This document shows positions 1 through 8,598 of a stretch of 46,653 nucleotides of DNA, one piece after another. Where the stretch lies: positions 1 to 46,653 of the IMG/VR virus record IMGVR_UViG_3300007735_000744. One strand, given 5' to 3'. The notes below the pieces were generated by a model, which ran no database searches, was not told where the DNA came from, and was given only the letters and a program-made list of their open reading frames with translations. Both the position numbers and the translations under genes were made by a program. This stretch comes from a virus. How positions within the stretch are numbered: position 1 is the stretch's first letter; each line of letters opens with the position of its first letter.

Positions 1-91
1 TATCAGATTGAACTGAAAATGCTGTTGAGGTTGATGCAGTTCCTGCTGTAAATGTGAATGAGGACCCAGCCCCAACTGGTCTATGCGTCAT
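1..91 (-). CDS. Partial hypothetical protein (N-terminus only)
   Basis: Hand translation from an ATG at 89-91 gives about 30 residues beginning MTHRPVGAG, rich in Ser, Thr, Ala and Phe, and running off the left edge. The composition resembles a small phage structural or decoration protein, but I do not recognise the family. It follows the 355-aa structural gene in the same direction. In T4-like phages the prohead protease, scaffold and major capsid genes would be expected further on, so this is probably another virion component. The 52 bp before it are AT-rich and include a TATAAG-like stretch that could be a late promoter, which is weak evidence. It could be a chance ORF. Confidence 0.45.
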   Translation of the reverse strand, partial: MTHRPVGAGSSFTFTAGTASTSTAFSVQSD

Positions 92-143
92 TATTCTTAT
101 AATACATTTATTAGTTATTTATAAATTTTTAATTACAACATTA

Positions 144-1211
144 CTATACAGACACCACAGTCACGATAGCAGATGGTATTGCAGGTACAACTCCATTTAC
201 AGAACGTGCTAGAATTTGAGTGTGAATATCGGTGGTACTCCACATAAGTTCATAATGATCATTTGCATCCGCAGATACTACATAATTCCAAGCAGTAACT
301 GTTTCTGATGAAGTTCCTTGAACCGCAACTTCTCCTGCACTATTTGGAACGTTCACTCCGTTTTTTCTCAACCAAATATAAACGTGTGCAAGCGAACCTT
401 GTGACTTATCAATCTGTAATGAAAACTGAATATTATAAACACCACTATTTGCAACAACAATATGAGAACTATTTGCTATTGATACTTGATTTGAGATGTC
501 TGTAGTATTTAATGCGATTGCCTGATAAGTATTAACTCCAACAGCAGTTTGGGTTGTTGTGTCAAAAAAACTACCATAATATCCGGTGACTATACCACTT
601 ATATTTCCAGAATTTATAGTAACAAATTCTGAAGTATTTGAAGAAGAGTTCCATTGTAAAAACTTATCATTATAGGAGTTTGAGTTAGTGGCAACTCCAA
701 CAACATCATCCAGGTATCTTAGACGAGTTTCACCACCCCCACCTAATGTAGAAAGTTGTTGTTGAATACGATTGATAAAAAGACGATAATGTTTTTGGAG
801 ATCATCAAGTGTTACAAACTTTTGATCTAATGGAGTAAGTGGATCTTTTTGAACTTTAGTTACAGATGGTTCAGAGAGAAGTCCTAAAGATTTTTCTATG
901 AGAGATGATTCTTCTTTAGTCTCTTCTAAAATATTATCTACGATTTCTTGAACTTCTTCAATAACATCTTCTACAACTTCTCGTATTTCTTCTATCGGTT
1001 TTTCTTTTACTATATCAGAATATAACCAACTTTCAAATACTTCTAAAGTTTTTTCTTCTTTTTTCTTTTTAATTTTAGTCTTCTTTTTTAGAGTTGTTAC
1101 CTCTTCAAAAATAGAATTTAAATTTATGTCTCCGACAATGGCATCAAATTCTTCTTTCCTTTTCTTTTTGTCTTCTGCTACGACTTTAAAAAAGTCAGAT
1201 AATTCTGCCAT
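144..1211 (-). CDS. Virion structural protein with C1q/TNF-like C-terminal domain
   Basis: 355 aa. The start ATG at 1209-1211 lies 6 bp after the stop of the upstream core protein gene. Residues 1-110 are highly charged and probably helical, with Lys-rich runs and Glu-rich stretches. A middle segment near residues 124-160 (DPLTPLDQKFVTLDDLQKHY) is a conserved linker I recognise from cyanomyovirus structural proteins. It is followed by a short Gly run and an LDDVVGV-type stretch. The last 140 residues alternate beta strands with GVYNIQFSLQID and VYIWLRKNGVNV, the pattern of C1q/TNF-like jelly rolls found in phage receptor-binding or decoration proteins. Its position between portal/core genes and the expected capsid genes suggests a head or tail surface protein. 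The exact role is unknown, and the C1q-like call is by pattern only. Confidence 0.7.
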   Translation of the reverse strand: MAELSDFFKVVAEDKKKRKEEFDAIVGDINLNSIFEEVTTLKKKTKIKKKKEEKTLEVFESWLYSDIVKEKPIEEIREVVEDVIEEVQEIVDNILEETKEESSLIEKSLGLLSEPSVTKVQKDPLTPLDQKFVTLDDLQKHYRLFINRIQQQLSTLGGGGETRLRYLDDVVGVATNSNSYNDKFLQWNSSSNTSEFVTINSGNISGIVTGYYGSFFDTTTQTAVGVNTYQAIALNTTDISNQVSIANSSHIVVANSGVYNIQFSLQIDKSQGSLAHVYIWLRKNGVNVPNSAGEVAVQGTSSETVTAWNYVVSADANDHYELMWSTTDIHTQILARSVNGVVPAIPSAIVTVVSV

Positions 1212-1217
1212 TAGTCA

Positions 1218-1382
1218 TCAATCTTCTTCAGATTCTTCATTTTCGCCAAATATAGAACTTGCTACCACAGGGCGAAAAGCATCAATTCTTTCTACAGATT
1301 TTGAGAAGAGTAAGTCTTTAATTTTATCACTAATCTGTGATGGTGATTGATCAGCGGCAATCATATCCATTAAATCATCCAT
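1218..1382 (-). CDS. Prohead core protein, gp67/gp68-like
   Basis: 54 aa by hand translation (MDDLMDMIAADQSPSQISDK...), ending in a Glu/Asp-rich tail with a double TGA stop. It lies immediately after portal gene 20, where T4-like phages encode the small prohead core proteins gp67 and gp68. The pattern of a short helix, a D/S-rich spacer, a K-rich helix and a segment with an RxxVASSIF-like motif fits the gp68-type core proteins, which tie scaffold assembly to subunits around the portal. A perfect TATAAATA late-promoter box lies 29 bp upstream of the ATG, inside the end of gene 20, so this gene and its successors can be transcribed separately from the portal. Identity as 67 versus 68 is uncertain. 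Confidence 0.7.
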   Translation of the reverse strand: MDDLMDMIAADQSPSQISDKIKDLLFSKSVERIDAFRPVVASSIFGENEESEED

Positions 1383-1411
1383 TTTTTAATACATTAAGTT
1401 GGAACTGAATC

Positions 1412-1419
1412 TATTTATA
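1412..1419 (-). promoter_or_regulatory. T4-type late promoter box TATAAATA
   Basis: TATTTATA on the plus strand reads TATAAATA on the minus strand, the full T4 late -10 consensus. It ends 29 nt before the ATG of the core protein at 1382 and overlaps the 3' end of gene 20. No -35 is expected for sigma-gp55-type promoters. The spacing to the start codon is similar to the other boxes in this window. Confidence 0.65.
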
Positions 1420-4372
1420 TCTCCCCACCCTTAGGAAGTTCTGCAATTTTTCCATCTGCTTTTGTTGCATTTCCCTGACTATCAATATTCGGTTCCATAA
1501 CTGGTTTACCTAAATCCATTCCAGGTGTAGGTGGTGCATTTGGATCCATTGGAAGTCCAGTCTGTGGATCAATTGGTTGATTTGGGTCGGGAATAATACC
1601 ATCCTTGATTTCTCTCTTCATAATTTGGTCTTGCTCAATAATCTCTTGATCAGTTTGACGAAGAATTTTTCTACGAAGATAATCTTGTGAAAAATATTTG
1701 CCAACATATGGTTCAGCAACCTGAATCATATTTAATCTTTCATTTAGAAGTTCAGCATCCTTGAGTTCAGAGAAGTGATTATCATACAGAAAGTCAAATT
1801 GAATATGCTCATCCATTATTGACCAATCTTCTGGAGTAATAATGTTCTTAAGAATTAATTGAGTTCTCAACATATCACTAAACATCGCCGAGAATCTCTT
1901 TCTCAAACGAGCAACAAATTTGGTAAACTTAACTTCGTCACGTAGAATTTCTGATGAACGTCCAAGATTAAATCCACCTTCACCATCCATTCTTGATGGA
2001 GGTACATTCAATGAACGATAAAGTTTTTTCTTGAAATATTCAATGTCGGTGATTTCTCCAAGATTTTGTCCACCCGGAAGAGTGGTGATTTCTGTTCCTC
2101 TACCACCTTCTCTACGAGGTAACCAAAAGTCCTCAAGCATAGCCATAAACTTTTTATCATCACGAATTTCTCCGGTTGCAGAATCATATACTTGCTTGTT
2201 ACGATACCTCATCATCACATCACGAAGATATTGCTCTGCCTTTACCTTTGGGAGATTACCAACATCAATGTAGAAAATTCTTCTTTCAGGAGCCCTTGAG
2301 TTGTGTACTATAATGCCATTAGCGACAAAGTTGTGCTTCTCATGAGAAACTTCAATATCATAAACTTCTTCAACTTCTTTAATTTCAATTTTTTGAATCT
2401 TTTCAAATTTTGGAAGTTCATATTCACTCAGATATAATTCCCAACACTCAGATTCTGGCATAGTTCTTTCAACTTGTTCATAACCAACAATTCTAGTTTT
2501 TGATGGGCGAATTCTATGTCTAATATGTCCGGAACAAAGACCGATAGAAGTCCAAATTTCTTTGATGTCTTCAATGAGATTTTTATTTGCAAGAGAGATT
2601 TCGCATGAGAATCCACTTACAAGATCTTTATAATGACCATCGGCATCTAATAGTCCAAGAATTAGTTCTTTCTTGATATTATCTGGTGAAGTAAAAACCC
2701 AATCGGGAATTCTTTTATTTTTTGATCCATTAACAAAACCCAATTTACCCAATAGTTCTGCAGCAAGTGTATTTGAAGATGTATAGTTGCTATACTTTCT
2801 CTTTGAGTTTATTCTTATACATTTTCCAAAGAATTTTTCCATTAACTTGGAATAATATAGATTTTGAATTTCATCCTCACCTTCGGCAAAAGTTACACTG
2901 TATCTGCTGACAGATCCATCACCCAAAAGGAATCCAAATAGTCTTGCAAATTCTTCATCAATATAATCTGGAAGATTTAGACTATTTGTGCAGAAACCCG
3001 TATACTTTTCATCAAATTCAATATCATTAAGAATATTAAGTTCTCCTTGCAGTAGAGCAACACTAGAAACTTCTAGTGATTGTGATCCATATAGGAAATT
3101 TCTAATACTACTCTTGTTTATTTTTGTAGTTTCTGAAAGTTCTTGAATTCTATCTTCTTTTCCTTGAATTTTATAAGAAGACCAAACAGAAGTATCCTTT
3201 AGTGTATAAGACTTTTCTCTAACCTCTGGGAATGATGTTAGAATATTTGTTTCTTCTGGTTTGATATAAGTCAGATGATGTCTTTTTGGTTCAAGATCTT
3301 TAATAGGAACATACTTAACATCCTTTGCCACATTATCAAAAACTAAAATTGGATGAGTATCTGTACCAATAACATCGTGATGCTTAGAAGAAACTTTATA
3401 TGTTTGCTTAATACCAGTCATCCACTTGTTAGATACCTGAGTCTCTACAAGTTTATCTACAGTGTTATCATATGTATATACCGTATCACCAACATTAATG
3501 TTTTTGATATATGAATATCCTTTATTTGTCTTTACTCTAGTATCTCCAACAAGGCATAGACGATAAATTACCAAAGAATCTTCAATCATTCTCAATTGAT
3601 TGAGAGACTTGATTGCCTTATGAAGATATGAAAGCGTTGACCCCTTATTTCTATCTACAAGACCGGAAGTGCAATATGCAATGGAATCTTTTGACATCTT
3701 GATTCCTTGACTTGAACCACCAAGAGCTCCAGGTGCAGGAGTTCCTGTTGGATAAGTCATCTTTGGATTGTAAACAAAGTATTCTTCAATTTCAGGAAAT
3801 TCAAAATCCATTGGATTATCAACAGTCCTGGATGAAATCTTATACTTATCGCTTTCTTTTTTCTTTGCCTGTCGTACATAACGCATTTTCATTGCGTCAA
3901 TGTATCTAAATTCTTGAATACCTGCTTCTGGATTTTTGAGATCAATTACCTTATGATAATAGAGTCTTCCATCAATATACCAATTTCTATAAATTTCGTG
4001 AGATTTTTTATCAAAATCTAGAAGTTCTAAAATATACTTAAACTCTTCTCTAATTTTCTTCTTAATACCGTCACTTGCATTTAGATTTGAGAGTTCAATT
4101 TGTACAGGAGAATCGTTAGCATCACTCACGATTGCTTCATTTACAATATCTTCAATTGCACTATCACATTCTGGATGAAGTGCCATTTCCCGATATCTTT
4201 TGATTAAATCAAATTCAGTCCTATAGACTCCTTCAATATCAACATACGAACCAAAAAACCCACTACTCAAATAATGATCTACGGAATCCTCACTATTGGG
4301 GGGAACCGGAGATAGAGTAGTGGGTGACAGTGCTTCAGTATCCTCAATAGAGAATCCAAACAATTTTGCCAT
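1415..4372 (-). CDS. gp20: Portal vertex protein gp20 with in-frame intein
   Basis: 985 aa from ATG 4372; the upstream TTG at 4378 is a poorer start. Gp20 forms the dodecameric portal at the head vertex through which DNA is packaged and ejected and onto which the neck docks. The exteins total about 566 aa (T4 gp20 is 524): residues 1-272 with the T4-like YREMALHPECDSAIEDIVNE region, and residues 692-985 beginning SRAPERRIFYIDVGNLPK, the most conserved gp20 motif. Between them sit 419 residues of intein, inserted exactly at VIYRL^SRAPERR. The C-terminus is Pro/Gln-rich (DPNQPIDPQTGLPMDPNAPP), common in cyanophage portals. It is followed by the core protein gene and preceded by the tube gene. 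Without splicing the portal fold would be interrupted. Confidence 0.96.
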   Translation of the reverse strand: MAKLFGFSIEDTEALSPTTLSPVPPNSEDSVDHYLSSGFFGSYVDIEGVYRTEFDLIKRYREMALHPECDSAIEDIVNEAIVSDANDSPVQIELSNLNASDGIKKKIREEFKYILELLDFDKKSHEIYRNWYIDGRLYYHKVIDLKNPEAGIQEFRYIDAMKMRYVRQAKKKESDKYKISSRTVDNPMDFEFPEIEEYFVYNPKMTYPTGTPAPGALGGSSQGIKMSKDSIAYCTSGLVDRNKGSTLSYLHKAIKSLNQLRMIEDSLVIYRLCLVGDTRVKTNKGYSYIKNINVGDTVYTYDNTVDKLVETQVSNKWMTGIKQTYKVSSKHHDVIGTDTHPILVFDNVAKDVKYVPIKDLEPKRHHLTYIKPEETNILTSFPEVREKSYTLKDTSVWSSYKIQGKEDRIQELSETTKINKSSIRNFLYGSQSLEVSSVALLQGELNILNDIEFDEKYTGFCTNSLNLPDYIDEEFARLFGFLLGDGSVSRYSVTFAEGEDEIQNLYYSKLMEKFFGKCIRINSKRKYSNYTSSNTLAAELLGKLGFVNGSKNKRIPDWVFTSPDNIKKELILGLLDADGHYKDLVSGFSCEISLANKNLIEDIKEIWTSIGLCSGHIRHRIRPSKTRIVGYEQVERTMPESECWELYLSEYELPKFEKIQKIEIKEVEEVYDIEVSHEKHNFVANGIIVHNSRAPERRIFYIDVGNLPKVKAEQYLRDVMMRYRNKQVYDSATGEIRDDKKFMAMLEDFWLPRREGGRGTEITTLPGGQNLGEITDIEYFKKKLYRSLNVPPSRMDGEGGFNLGRSSEILRDEVKFTKFVARLRKRFSAMFSDMLRTQLILKNIITPEDWSIMDEHIQFDFLYDNHFSELKDAELLNERLNMIQVAEPYVGKYFSQDYLRRKILRQTDQEIIEQDQIMKREIKDGIIPDPNQPIDPQTGLPMDPNAPPTPGMDLGKPVMEPNIDSQGNATKADGKIAELPKGGEI
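2300..3556 (-). other. Intein in gp20 (class 1, LAGLIDADG homing endonuclease)
   Basis: 419 aa (residues 273-691 of the protein from ATG 4372). Block A is CLVGDTRVKTNKGYSYIKNI, starting with the Cys1 nucleophile. Block B is GTDTHPIL, with the TxxH motif. The two LAGLIDADG helices are LFGFLLGDGSV and LILGLLDADGHY, each retaining its acidic residue, so the homing endonuclease may be active. Block F is VYDIEVSHEKHNFV. Block G is GIIVHN followed by Ser+1 of the C-extein. All splice-critical residues (Cys1, block-B His, penultimate His, terminal Asn, Ser+1) are present, so self-splicing is predicted. Removal restores an uninterrupted gp20 sequence across RL^SRAPERR. Confidence 0.95.
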
Positions 4373-4432
4373 AATCAAATTCTAATTTATTTCTACTATT
4401 TAGCAGTTAAATTATGGGGTAGTATAAGTATC

Positions 4433-5005
4433 TTAGGTTTTGGTACTGGGGGCCCAGTATTGAACCTGGAATTCTACAGTAAATTCTTCAATTGCATCTG
4501 AACTATCATACGATAAGTCAATTGCAGAGACACTTGTTGGAAAAATGTCATAAAATTTGTAACTTTTAGCAGACTCAAGTCCGGCAGTTGATGTTTTTCC
4601 TTGGTCAGAAGCCTTTCTTTTGAGTTGATCTACTTGTGCATTTACCATATAAGATTTTGGTTCAGTAACACCACTACCATCCTGATACTGACCAATAAAT
4701 TGCATCCACTCTTCCATTGCTTCTCTAATTTGGAAATTGGTATCGTTAATAACGGTGATCTGCCAAGGATCAAATGTTCTTTCTCCCGCTACCTTAAAAA
4801 CTCTTCCTCTAAATGGAATATCAACATTTCCAATATTTGATGCAGGAAGAGCTGCCGATTTGCATAATATTTTGAAGTCTGTATAAAAATTTGTTGGTGG
4901 GGTATATCCCGCAATTGTAGGTAGGGTTAACGATACTTCAAATAGATTGGCGCGAGCTCCGCCCCCTGTGAGTGTTGATTTAAAATCTGAAAGACTGTGT
5001 GCCAT
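4433..5005 (-). CDS. gp19: Tail tube protein gp19
   Basis: 190 aa (T4 gp19 is 163). It polymerises as hexameric rings into the inner tail tube through which DNA is ejected, inside the contractile sheath. The N-terminus MAHSLSDFKSTLTGGGARAN and the following NLFEVSLTLP, CKSAALPASNIGNVDIPFRGR and FDPWQITVINDTNFQIREAMEEW are hallmark gp19 features, and the C-terminus ends in a beta strand (EEFTVEFQVQYW). An AAGGAG Shine-Dalgarno lies about 10 nt before the ATG. It sits between sheath gene 18 and portal gene 20 exactly as in T4. An AATAAATA box lies 21 nt upstream. Confidence 0.96.
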   Translation of the reverse strand: MAHSLSDFKSTLTGGGARANLFEVSLTLPTIAGYTPPTNFYTDFKILCKSAALPASNIGNVDIPFRGRVFKVAGERTFDPWQITVINDTNFQIREAMEEWMQFIGQYQDGSGVTEPKSYMVNAQVDQLKRKASDQGKTSTAGLESAKSYKFYDIFPTSVSAIDLSYDSSDAIEEFTVEFQVQYWAPSTKT

Positions 5006-5026
5006 TTGTGAATTCTCCTTTTAATT

Positions 5027-5034
5027 TATTTATT
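5027..5034 (-). promoter_or_regulatory. Possible late promoter box AATAAATA before gene 19
   Basis: TATTTATT on the plus strand reads AATAAATA on the minus strand, one base off the T4 late consensus. It lies 21 nt upstream of the gp19 ATG and just ahead of the AAGGAG ribosome-binding site. The region is AT-rich, so chance is possible. Confidence 0.4.
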
Positions 5035-5039
5035 TTAAA

Positions 5040-7238
5040 TCAAACAGTTCCAGCAACTTCTTCAAAACTAACACCAGTGCGAGTCGCAACAAAAGTGAGA
5101 GTTACATAATTAATTGATTTGGTTGGTTTTAGGTAAATATCAGCACGGAATTCATTATTATCAATCACACCAGGAGTGTTATTTGTTGTATCACAAACAA
5201 CGAGAAATCCATAAAGACCTCTTTTTGCTTCTACATCACGAAGATATGGTTCAACAATGTTTCTAAAGTTTGCTCTAGTCAGTTCGTCATTGAGTTCAAA
5301 AAGTTGAGCATTTGCTGCTTTTTGAAGTGCTTGTTCAATTGTAAGAAACAGACGACGAACGTTAATAAAATTAAATGCAGATGCGTATCCAAGAGCAGTC
5401 TTATCTCCAAGAAGAAGAGTACCCACTCCAGGTTGAGTGATAATAGAATTAACTCTTAATGGATAGAGTTTATCTCTTTGTTCCTTTGAAGGATTGTATG
5501 CAAGTTTGATTGCATTATTCAGGATTCCTCTCTGCTGTCCTGCAGGAGAGAACCATGGATATGCGGTAATGTTTGTTCTACACATTAAACCTGCAATATC
5601 AGCATTGCAAGGAACATATCGGAACAGATTATTGAATCTATCATATGTGTACTTATATCCACTATCAAAGACCGCATAAGACGATGAAGGAAGTGAACTG
5701 AAGAATCTGATCAAATTGGTGGTTTGAGTATCAGTATTGGTAATATTTACTAGGTTTTCCCTATGAGGACCGATCACTGATACACAATCCTTTCTCAATT
5801 CTGCAATTGAGATTAGACTATTTGCTTTTGCTTGTGAATCCGATTCATTGGTTAGACCAGGACCCATAATTAAATAATCTACAGTAACATTATCCTTATT
5901 GTTAAAGAGATTATATGAAGTTGTGATATCACCAAGAGTTGCTGCCATTCCACCACCAGCAGTATAATCAACACCTCCAGTTAGGGTATATGTCTTATTA
6001 CCAATTGCATTGAATGTAACACCCTGTGCATTTTGCCCCCAAATCCCACCACCAGATGTTACTGGAGTAAATGACGTAGAGAAAGCAACTGCTCTTGGAG
6101 AAGTTCCCCAGAATGCATCTGTTGCATTAGATGCATTATATCCTGCGTAGATTTGTGATGAGAAATCTGCAATATAATTCTTATACCAAATTTTCTGTGG
6201 TGAATTTACAGCAGAAATTGCATCAAGTGCCTTGGAAAGACCTACGTGCTTCTCAATAATTGAACCCTGAATTCCGGTGATTTTACCAAAATCATCAACA
6301 ACAGCAATATTGATACCATCACCTTCCCCACCTCTTCCTGCAGTGTAACTTGTAGTTGTCGGTTTCGGTGCAATAGACTTCCAATAAACAGTGCCGTTAG
6401 TCAGTCCAAGAGTTTGTTGATCATACCAGTCTACAACCGTTGCAGGAGTAAAACCGGCAGATGATGTGCTTCCAGTTGCAATACCAGAGTTGTTTATAAA
6501 ACGCAAAGTCTGGGAAGTTGCAAATGACGCAAAAGTATTTCCCTGTGAATAATTGATTGGGGTTTCTGTACCAGCAGAAGAAACTCTAGAGACAACGTGA
6601 ATATCAATTGAACTGTTTCCATTTGTGGAATCAGTGGTAACTCCAGTGATAATACCTTTCAAATATCCAGTAAACGATGATGTTGATCCAACACCTGGAA
6701 TTACTGCATTTGTGAGTGCTGTTGTAACTCCAAATCCAATGGTTGCGCCATAGGAAGATGGATTTGTGGTAGCAATACCGATCGTTTGGTCAGCAAAATC
6801 ATCAATAAAACAAACCTTTAAACTGTTTGCCCAAGATCCTGGATTTTTTGCTGCAAATGTGAAATTTGTTGCAGTTGAAAAATTATTCTGATAATCATCG
6901 TAATTTTTGATGTTGAGTGTAGTGGTCGTTCCAATTCCTACACCAGCATTTGCACAATTGAGTGTGCTTCCACTAGTTCTAACAACCTTAAGAATACCGC
7001 CATATGAGAGGTAGGATGATGCACTCATCCAGTACTCATATTGAGCATCTGTTGAAAGTGGTTTACCAAAAGTATTGATTAGATCGCGTTCGTTTGCGAT
7101 ATCAATTGGGTAATCTACAGGACCAATTGGAAAAGGTCCTGCAATTGCTCCAACATTATCCAAAACATTATCAACTCTTCCTACTGTTAAATCAACCTCT
7201 CTGACGAGTACGCCTGGAGATAATTGAGGAGTCGCCAT
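5040..7238 (-). CDS. gp18: Contractile tail sheath protein gp18
   Basis: 732 aa (T4 gp18 is 659). It forms the outer contractile sheath around the gp19 tube. The N-terminus MATPQLSPGVLVREVDLT and the following GAIAGPFPIGPVDYPIDIANERDL are typical of sheath proteins. The central 150-450 region is Ser/Thr/Gly-rich and variable, corresponding to exposed protruding domains. The C-terminal third (INVRRLFLTIEQALQKAA, FELNDELTRANFRNIVEPYL, then a strand ending GVSFEEVAGTV) is the conserved inner domain whose C-terminal arm interlocks subunits. A GGAG Shine-Dalgarno precedes the ATG. Synteny is gp17-gp18-gp19-gp20 as in T4. Confidence 0.96.
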   Translation of the reverse strand: MATPQLSPGVLVREVDLTVGRVDNVLDNVGAIAGPFPIGPVDYPIDIANERDLINTFGKPLSTDAQYEYWMSASSYLSYGGILKVVRTSGSTLNCANAGVGIGTTTTLNIKNYDDYQNNFSTATNFTFAAKNPGSWANSLKVCFIDDFADQTIGIATTNPSSYGATIGFGVTTALTNAVIPGVGSTSSFTGYLKGIITGVTTDSTNGNSSIDIHVVSRVSSAGTETPINYSQGNTFASFATSQTLRFINNSGIATGSTSSAGFTPATVVDWYDQQTLGLTNGTVYWKSIAPKPTTTSYTAGRGGEGDGINIAVVDDFGKITGIQGSIIEKHVGLSKALDAISAVNSPQKIWYKNYIADFSSQIYAGYNASNATDAFWGTSPRAVAFSTSFTPVTSGGGIWGQNAQGVTFNAIGNKTYTLTGGVDYTAGGGMAATLGDITTSYNLFNNKDNVTVDYLIMGPGLTNESDSQAKANSLISIAELRKDCVSVIGPHRENLVNITNTDTQTTNLIRFFSSLPSSSYAVFDSGYKYTYDRFNNLFRYVPCNADIAGLMCRTNITAYPWFSPAGQQRGILNNAIKLAYNPSKEQRDKLYPLRVNSIITQPGVGTLLLGDKTALGYASAFNFINVRRLFLTIEQALQKAANAQLFELNDELTRANFRNIVEPYLRDVEAKRGLYGFLVVCDTTNNTPGVIDNNEFRADIYLKPTKSINYVTLTFVATRTGVSFEEVAGTV

Positions 7239-7273
7239 GTTTTTCTCCGTAAAGTCTCAGTTTATCTAAAAAA

Positions 7274-7281
7274 TATTTATT
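7274..7281 (-). promoter_or_regulatory. Possible late promoter box AATAAATA before gene 18
   Basis: AATAAATA on the minus strand lies 35 nt before the gp18 ATG, in the 54-bp gap after the terminase nuclease ORF. It is flanked by a 6-bp inverted repeat (CAGTTT/AAACTG) with a long loop. It matches the variant boxes found ahead of other genes here. Confidence 0.45.
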
Positions 7282-7292
7282 AAAAAACTGAT

Positions 7293-8495
7293 TTACATAT
7301 AATTCCACATGAAAGATCTATCTCCATACTCATCAACGTGCCATGTATCACCGTCAGCATCAGTAAAAGTACTCTCACCAAATCCATCCGAAATGAATCC
7401 AAAAGGAGACATATCTTGTTCTATTTGATTTTTTTGTTCTTCATATAATCTCTTTCTCACATCCTGATCTGTAAGTTCTTTAAAATAATCCTGTGCAACT
7501 AACCAGGAATAGATTACCAAACACATCGCTAAGTCATCATTACAACCTTCTTCCGCCTCAAATGAATTGTGTTTTTGAATAAATGTCGTTAGTTCACACA
7601 TAATTTCATAATCATTGAAGATGAGTTTATTCTCCTCAATCATTGTTTTCAGATTTAGACATCCAATTTTTTTAACAGTTTTGGACATCTTCACGCCAAG
7701 TTGAGTTTTCTTTCCTGAAAATCCTTGCCCAACAATTTGTCCTGCCCTACCTCTCATAGAACACATAAGAAGATTTTGATACTCCAAATCATATTGAAGA
7801 ATACTTGCTACTTGATCACCAACATCATTTACTTCACATAGGATATATGAATTGTTATAGTTTCTCGCAACGTCATAAATTACGCTAGGAAATAGCATAG
7901 GTTTAATTTCATTATTTCGATACTTTGCCACAACCTTATGTGGAAAACTAGTAATGTCAATAACAGTAAATGCAGAGTAATCGTTTCCTACACCTCTAGC
8001 AACGTCTACAGTGATTAGATAGTCGTTATCGTCAACTACATCTACGTGTACGTCCAAACCCCCGCTGCTTGTCTTAGGAGCATCATAGACGAGGGATCTG
8101 AGTTTTGATGGTGCAATTAAAGTATCAACTGAACCCAGAAACTCACAGTTATGTGATATTATACTGTTTGAATAATATAAGTGTTCGGTACCTGAATTTA
8201 CAATATCATATAATTCTATTTTTTCCTCTACTACTGTAGATTCTACTAAAAAACATCCTCCATCTTTAGTATATACTTCAGTATATACATCCAAATCCTT
8301 TGCTTTTATAATTCCTTCTATTGTTGATAATGGATGATCTAAAGAACACTTTAATTCTTTTTCATTAGTAAATTTTAAATGAATATACCTATCTTTTATT
8401 ATTTTGTTTATTCCATAAAAAGATACTAAACCTTCTGGTGAAAGTATTTTATGTCCTTTTTTATTTAATACTACACTTTCAGGAATTGTATGCAT
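7293..8495 (-). CDS. gp17: Terminase large subunit gp17, C-terminal part: C-intein plus nuclease domain
   Basis: 400 aa from ATG 8495, the first good start in frame. Residues 1-116 are a C-intein. Residues 117-400 are the gp17 RNase H-like nuclease domain, beginning CEFLGSVDTLIAPSKLRSL, which continues exactly where the upstream ORF's extein stops. Nuclease acidic motifs are visible: ITVDVARGVGNDYSAF, SYILCEVNDVGDQ and EEGCNDDLAMCLVIYSWLV, matching the three catalytic acids of T4 gp17. The nuclease cuts concatemeric DNA to start and end head filling. On its own this piece lacks the ATPase, so function should require trans-splicing to the product of the ORF at 8599-10464. Combined exteins total about 548 aa, a normal cyanophage gp17 length. 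Confidence 0.93.
   Translation of the reverse strand: MHTIPESVVLNKKGHKILSPEGLVSFYGINKIIKDRYIHLKFTNEKELKCSLDHPLSTIEGIIKAKDLDVYTEVYTKDGGCFLVESTVVEEKIELYDIVNSGTEHLYYSNSIISHNCEFLGSVDTLIAPSKLRSLVYDAPKTSSGGLDVHVDVVDDNDYLITVDVARGVGNDYSAFTVIDITSFPHKVVAKYRNNEIKPMLFPSVIYDVARNYNNSYILCEVNDVGDQVASILQYDLEYQNLLMCSMRGRAGQIVGQGFSGKKTQLGVKMSKTVKKIGCLNLKTMIEENKLIFNDYEIMCELTTFIQKHNSFEAEEGCNDDLAMCLVIYSWLVAQDYFKELTDQDVRKRLYEEQKNQIEQDMSPFGFISDGFGESTFTDADGDTWHVDEYGDRSFMWNYM
8148..8495 (-). other. C-terminal half of split intein (IntC, 116 aa)
   Basis: Residues 1-116 of the downstream gp17 ORF. Features are a KILSPEGLVSFYGI strand region, a block-B-like segment CSLDHPLST with the key His, block F IELYDIVNSGTEHLYY and block G SIISHN followed by Cys+1 (CEFLG). 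No endonuclease motif is present, so this is a minimal splicing domain. The size and the KILSP...G...F.GI and LYD...ESLY/EHLY pattern resemble my memory of the AceL-TerL IntC (about 104 aa), which also precedes CEFLG in a metagenomic terminase. It complements the 28-aa N-intein that ends the upstream ORF. Confidence 0.9.
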
Positions 8496-8598
8496 CTGTT
8501 TAGAAAATTTTTTTATTTAATTTATCTTTTTATTTCAAATAACAAATATTCATCATTATCATTTATACAATATTTCTAGTTGTTCCTTTGTAATATTT
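8496..8598 (-). other. 103-bp gap between the two terminase ORFs (split-intein junction)
   Basis: This non-coding, AT-rich stretch separates the stop of the ATPase/N-intein ORF from the ATG of the C-intein ORF. An AAAGGAACA sequence lies just after the stop, but no ribosome-binding site is close to the downstream ATG. There are stops in frame upstream of that ATG, so the two ORFs cannot be joined by a single frameshift. No endonuclease remnant is recognisable. Confidence 0.7.

Noticed and set aside
1126-1350. 74-aa plus-strand ORF and many other plus-strand ORFs
   Set aside because: They lie antisense to well-identified structural genes, have low-complexity sequence and lack ribosome-binding sites.
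4373-4378. TTG start for gp20 (and TTG starts for speD and the right-edge gene)
   Set aside because: ATG codons a few residues downstream fit the family N-termini better and are ordinary starts.
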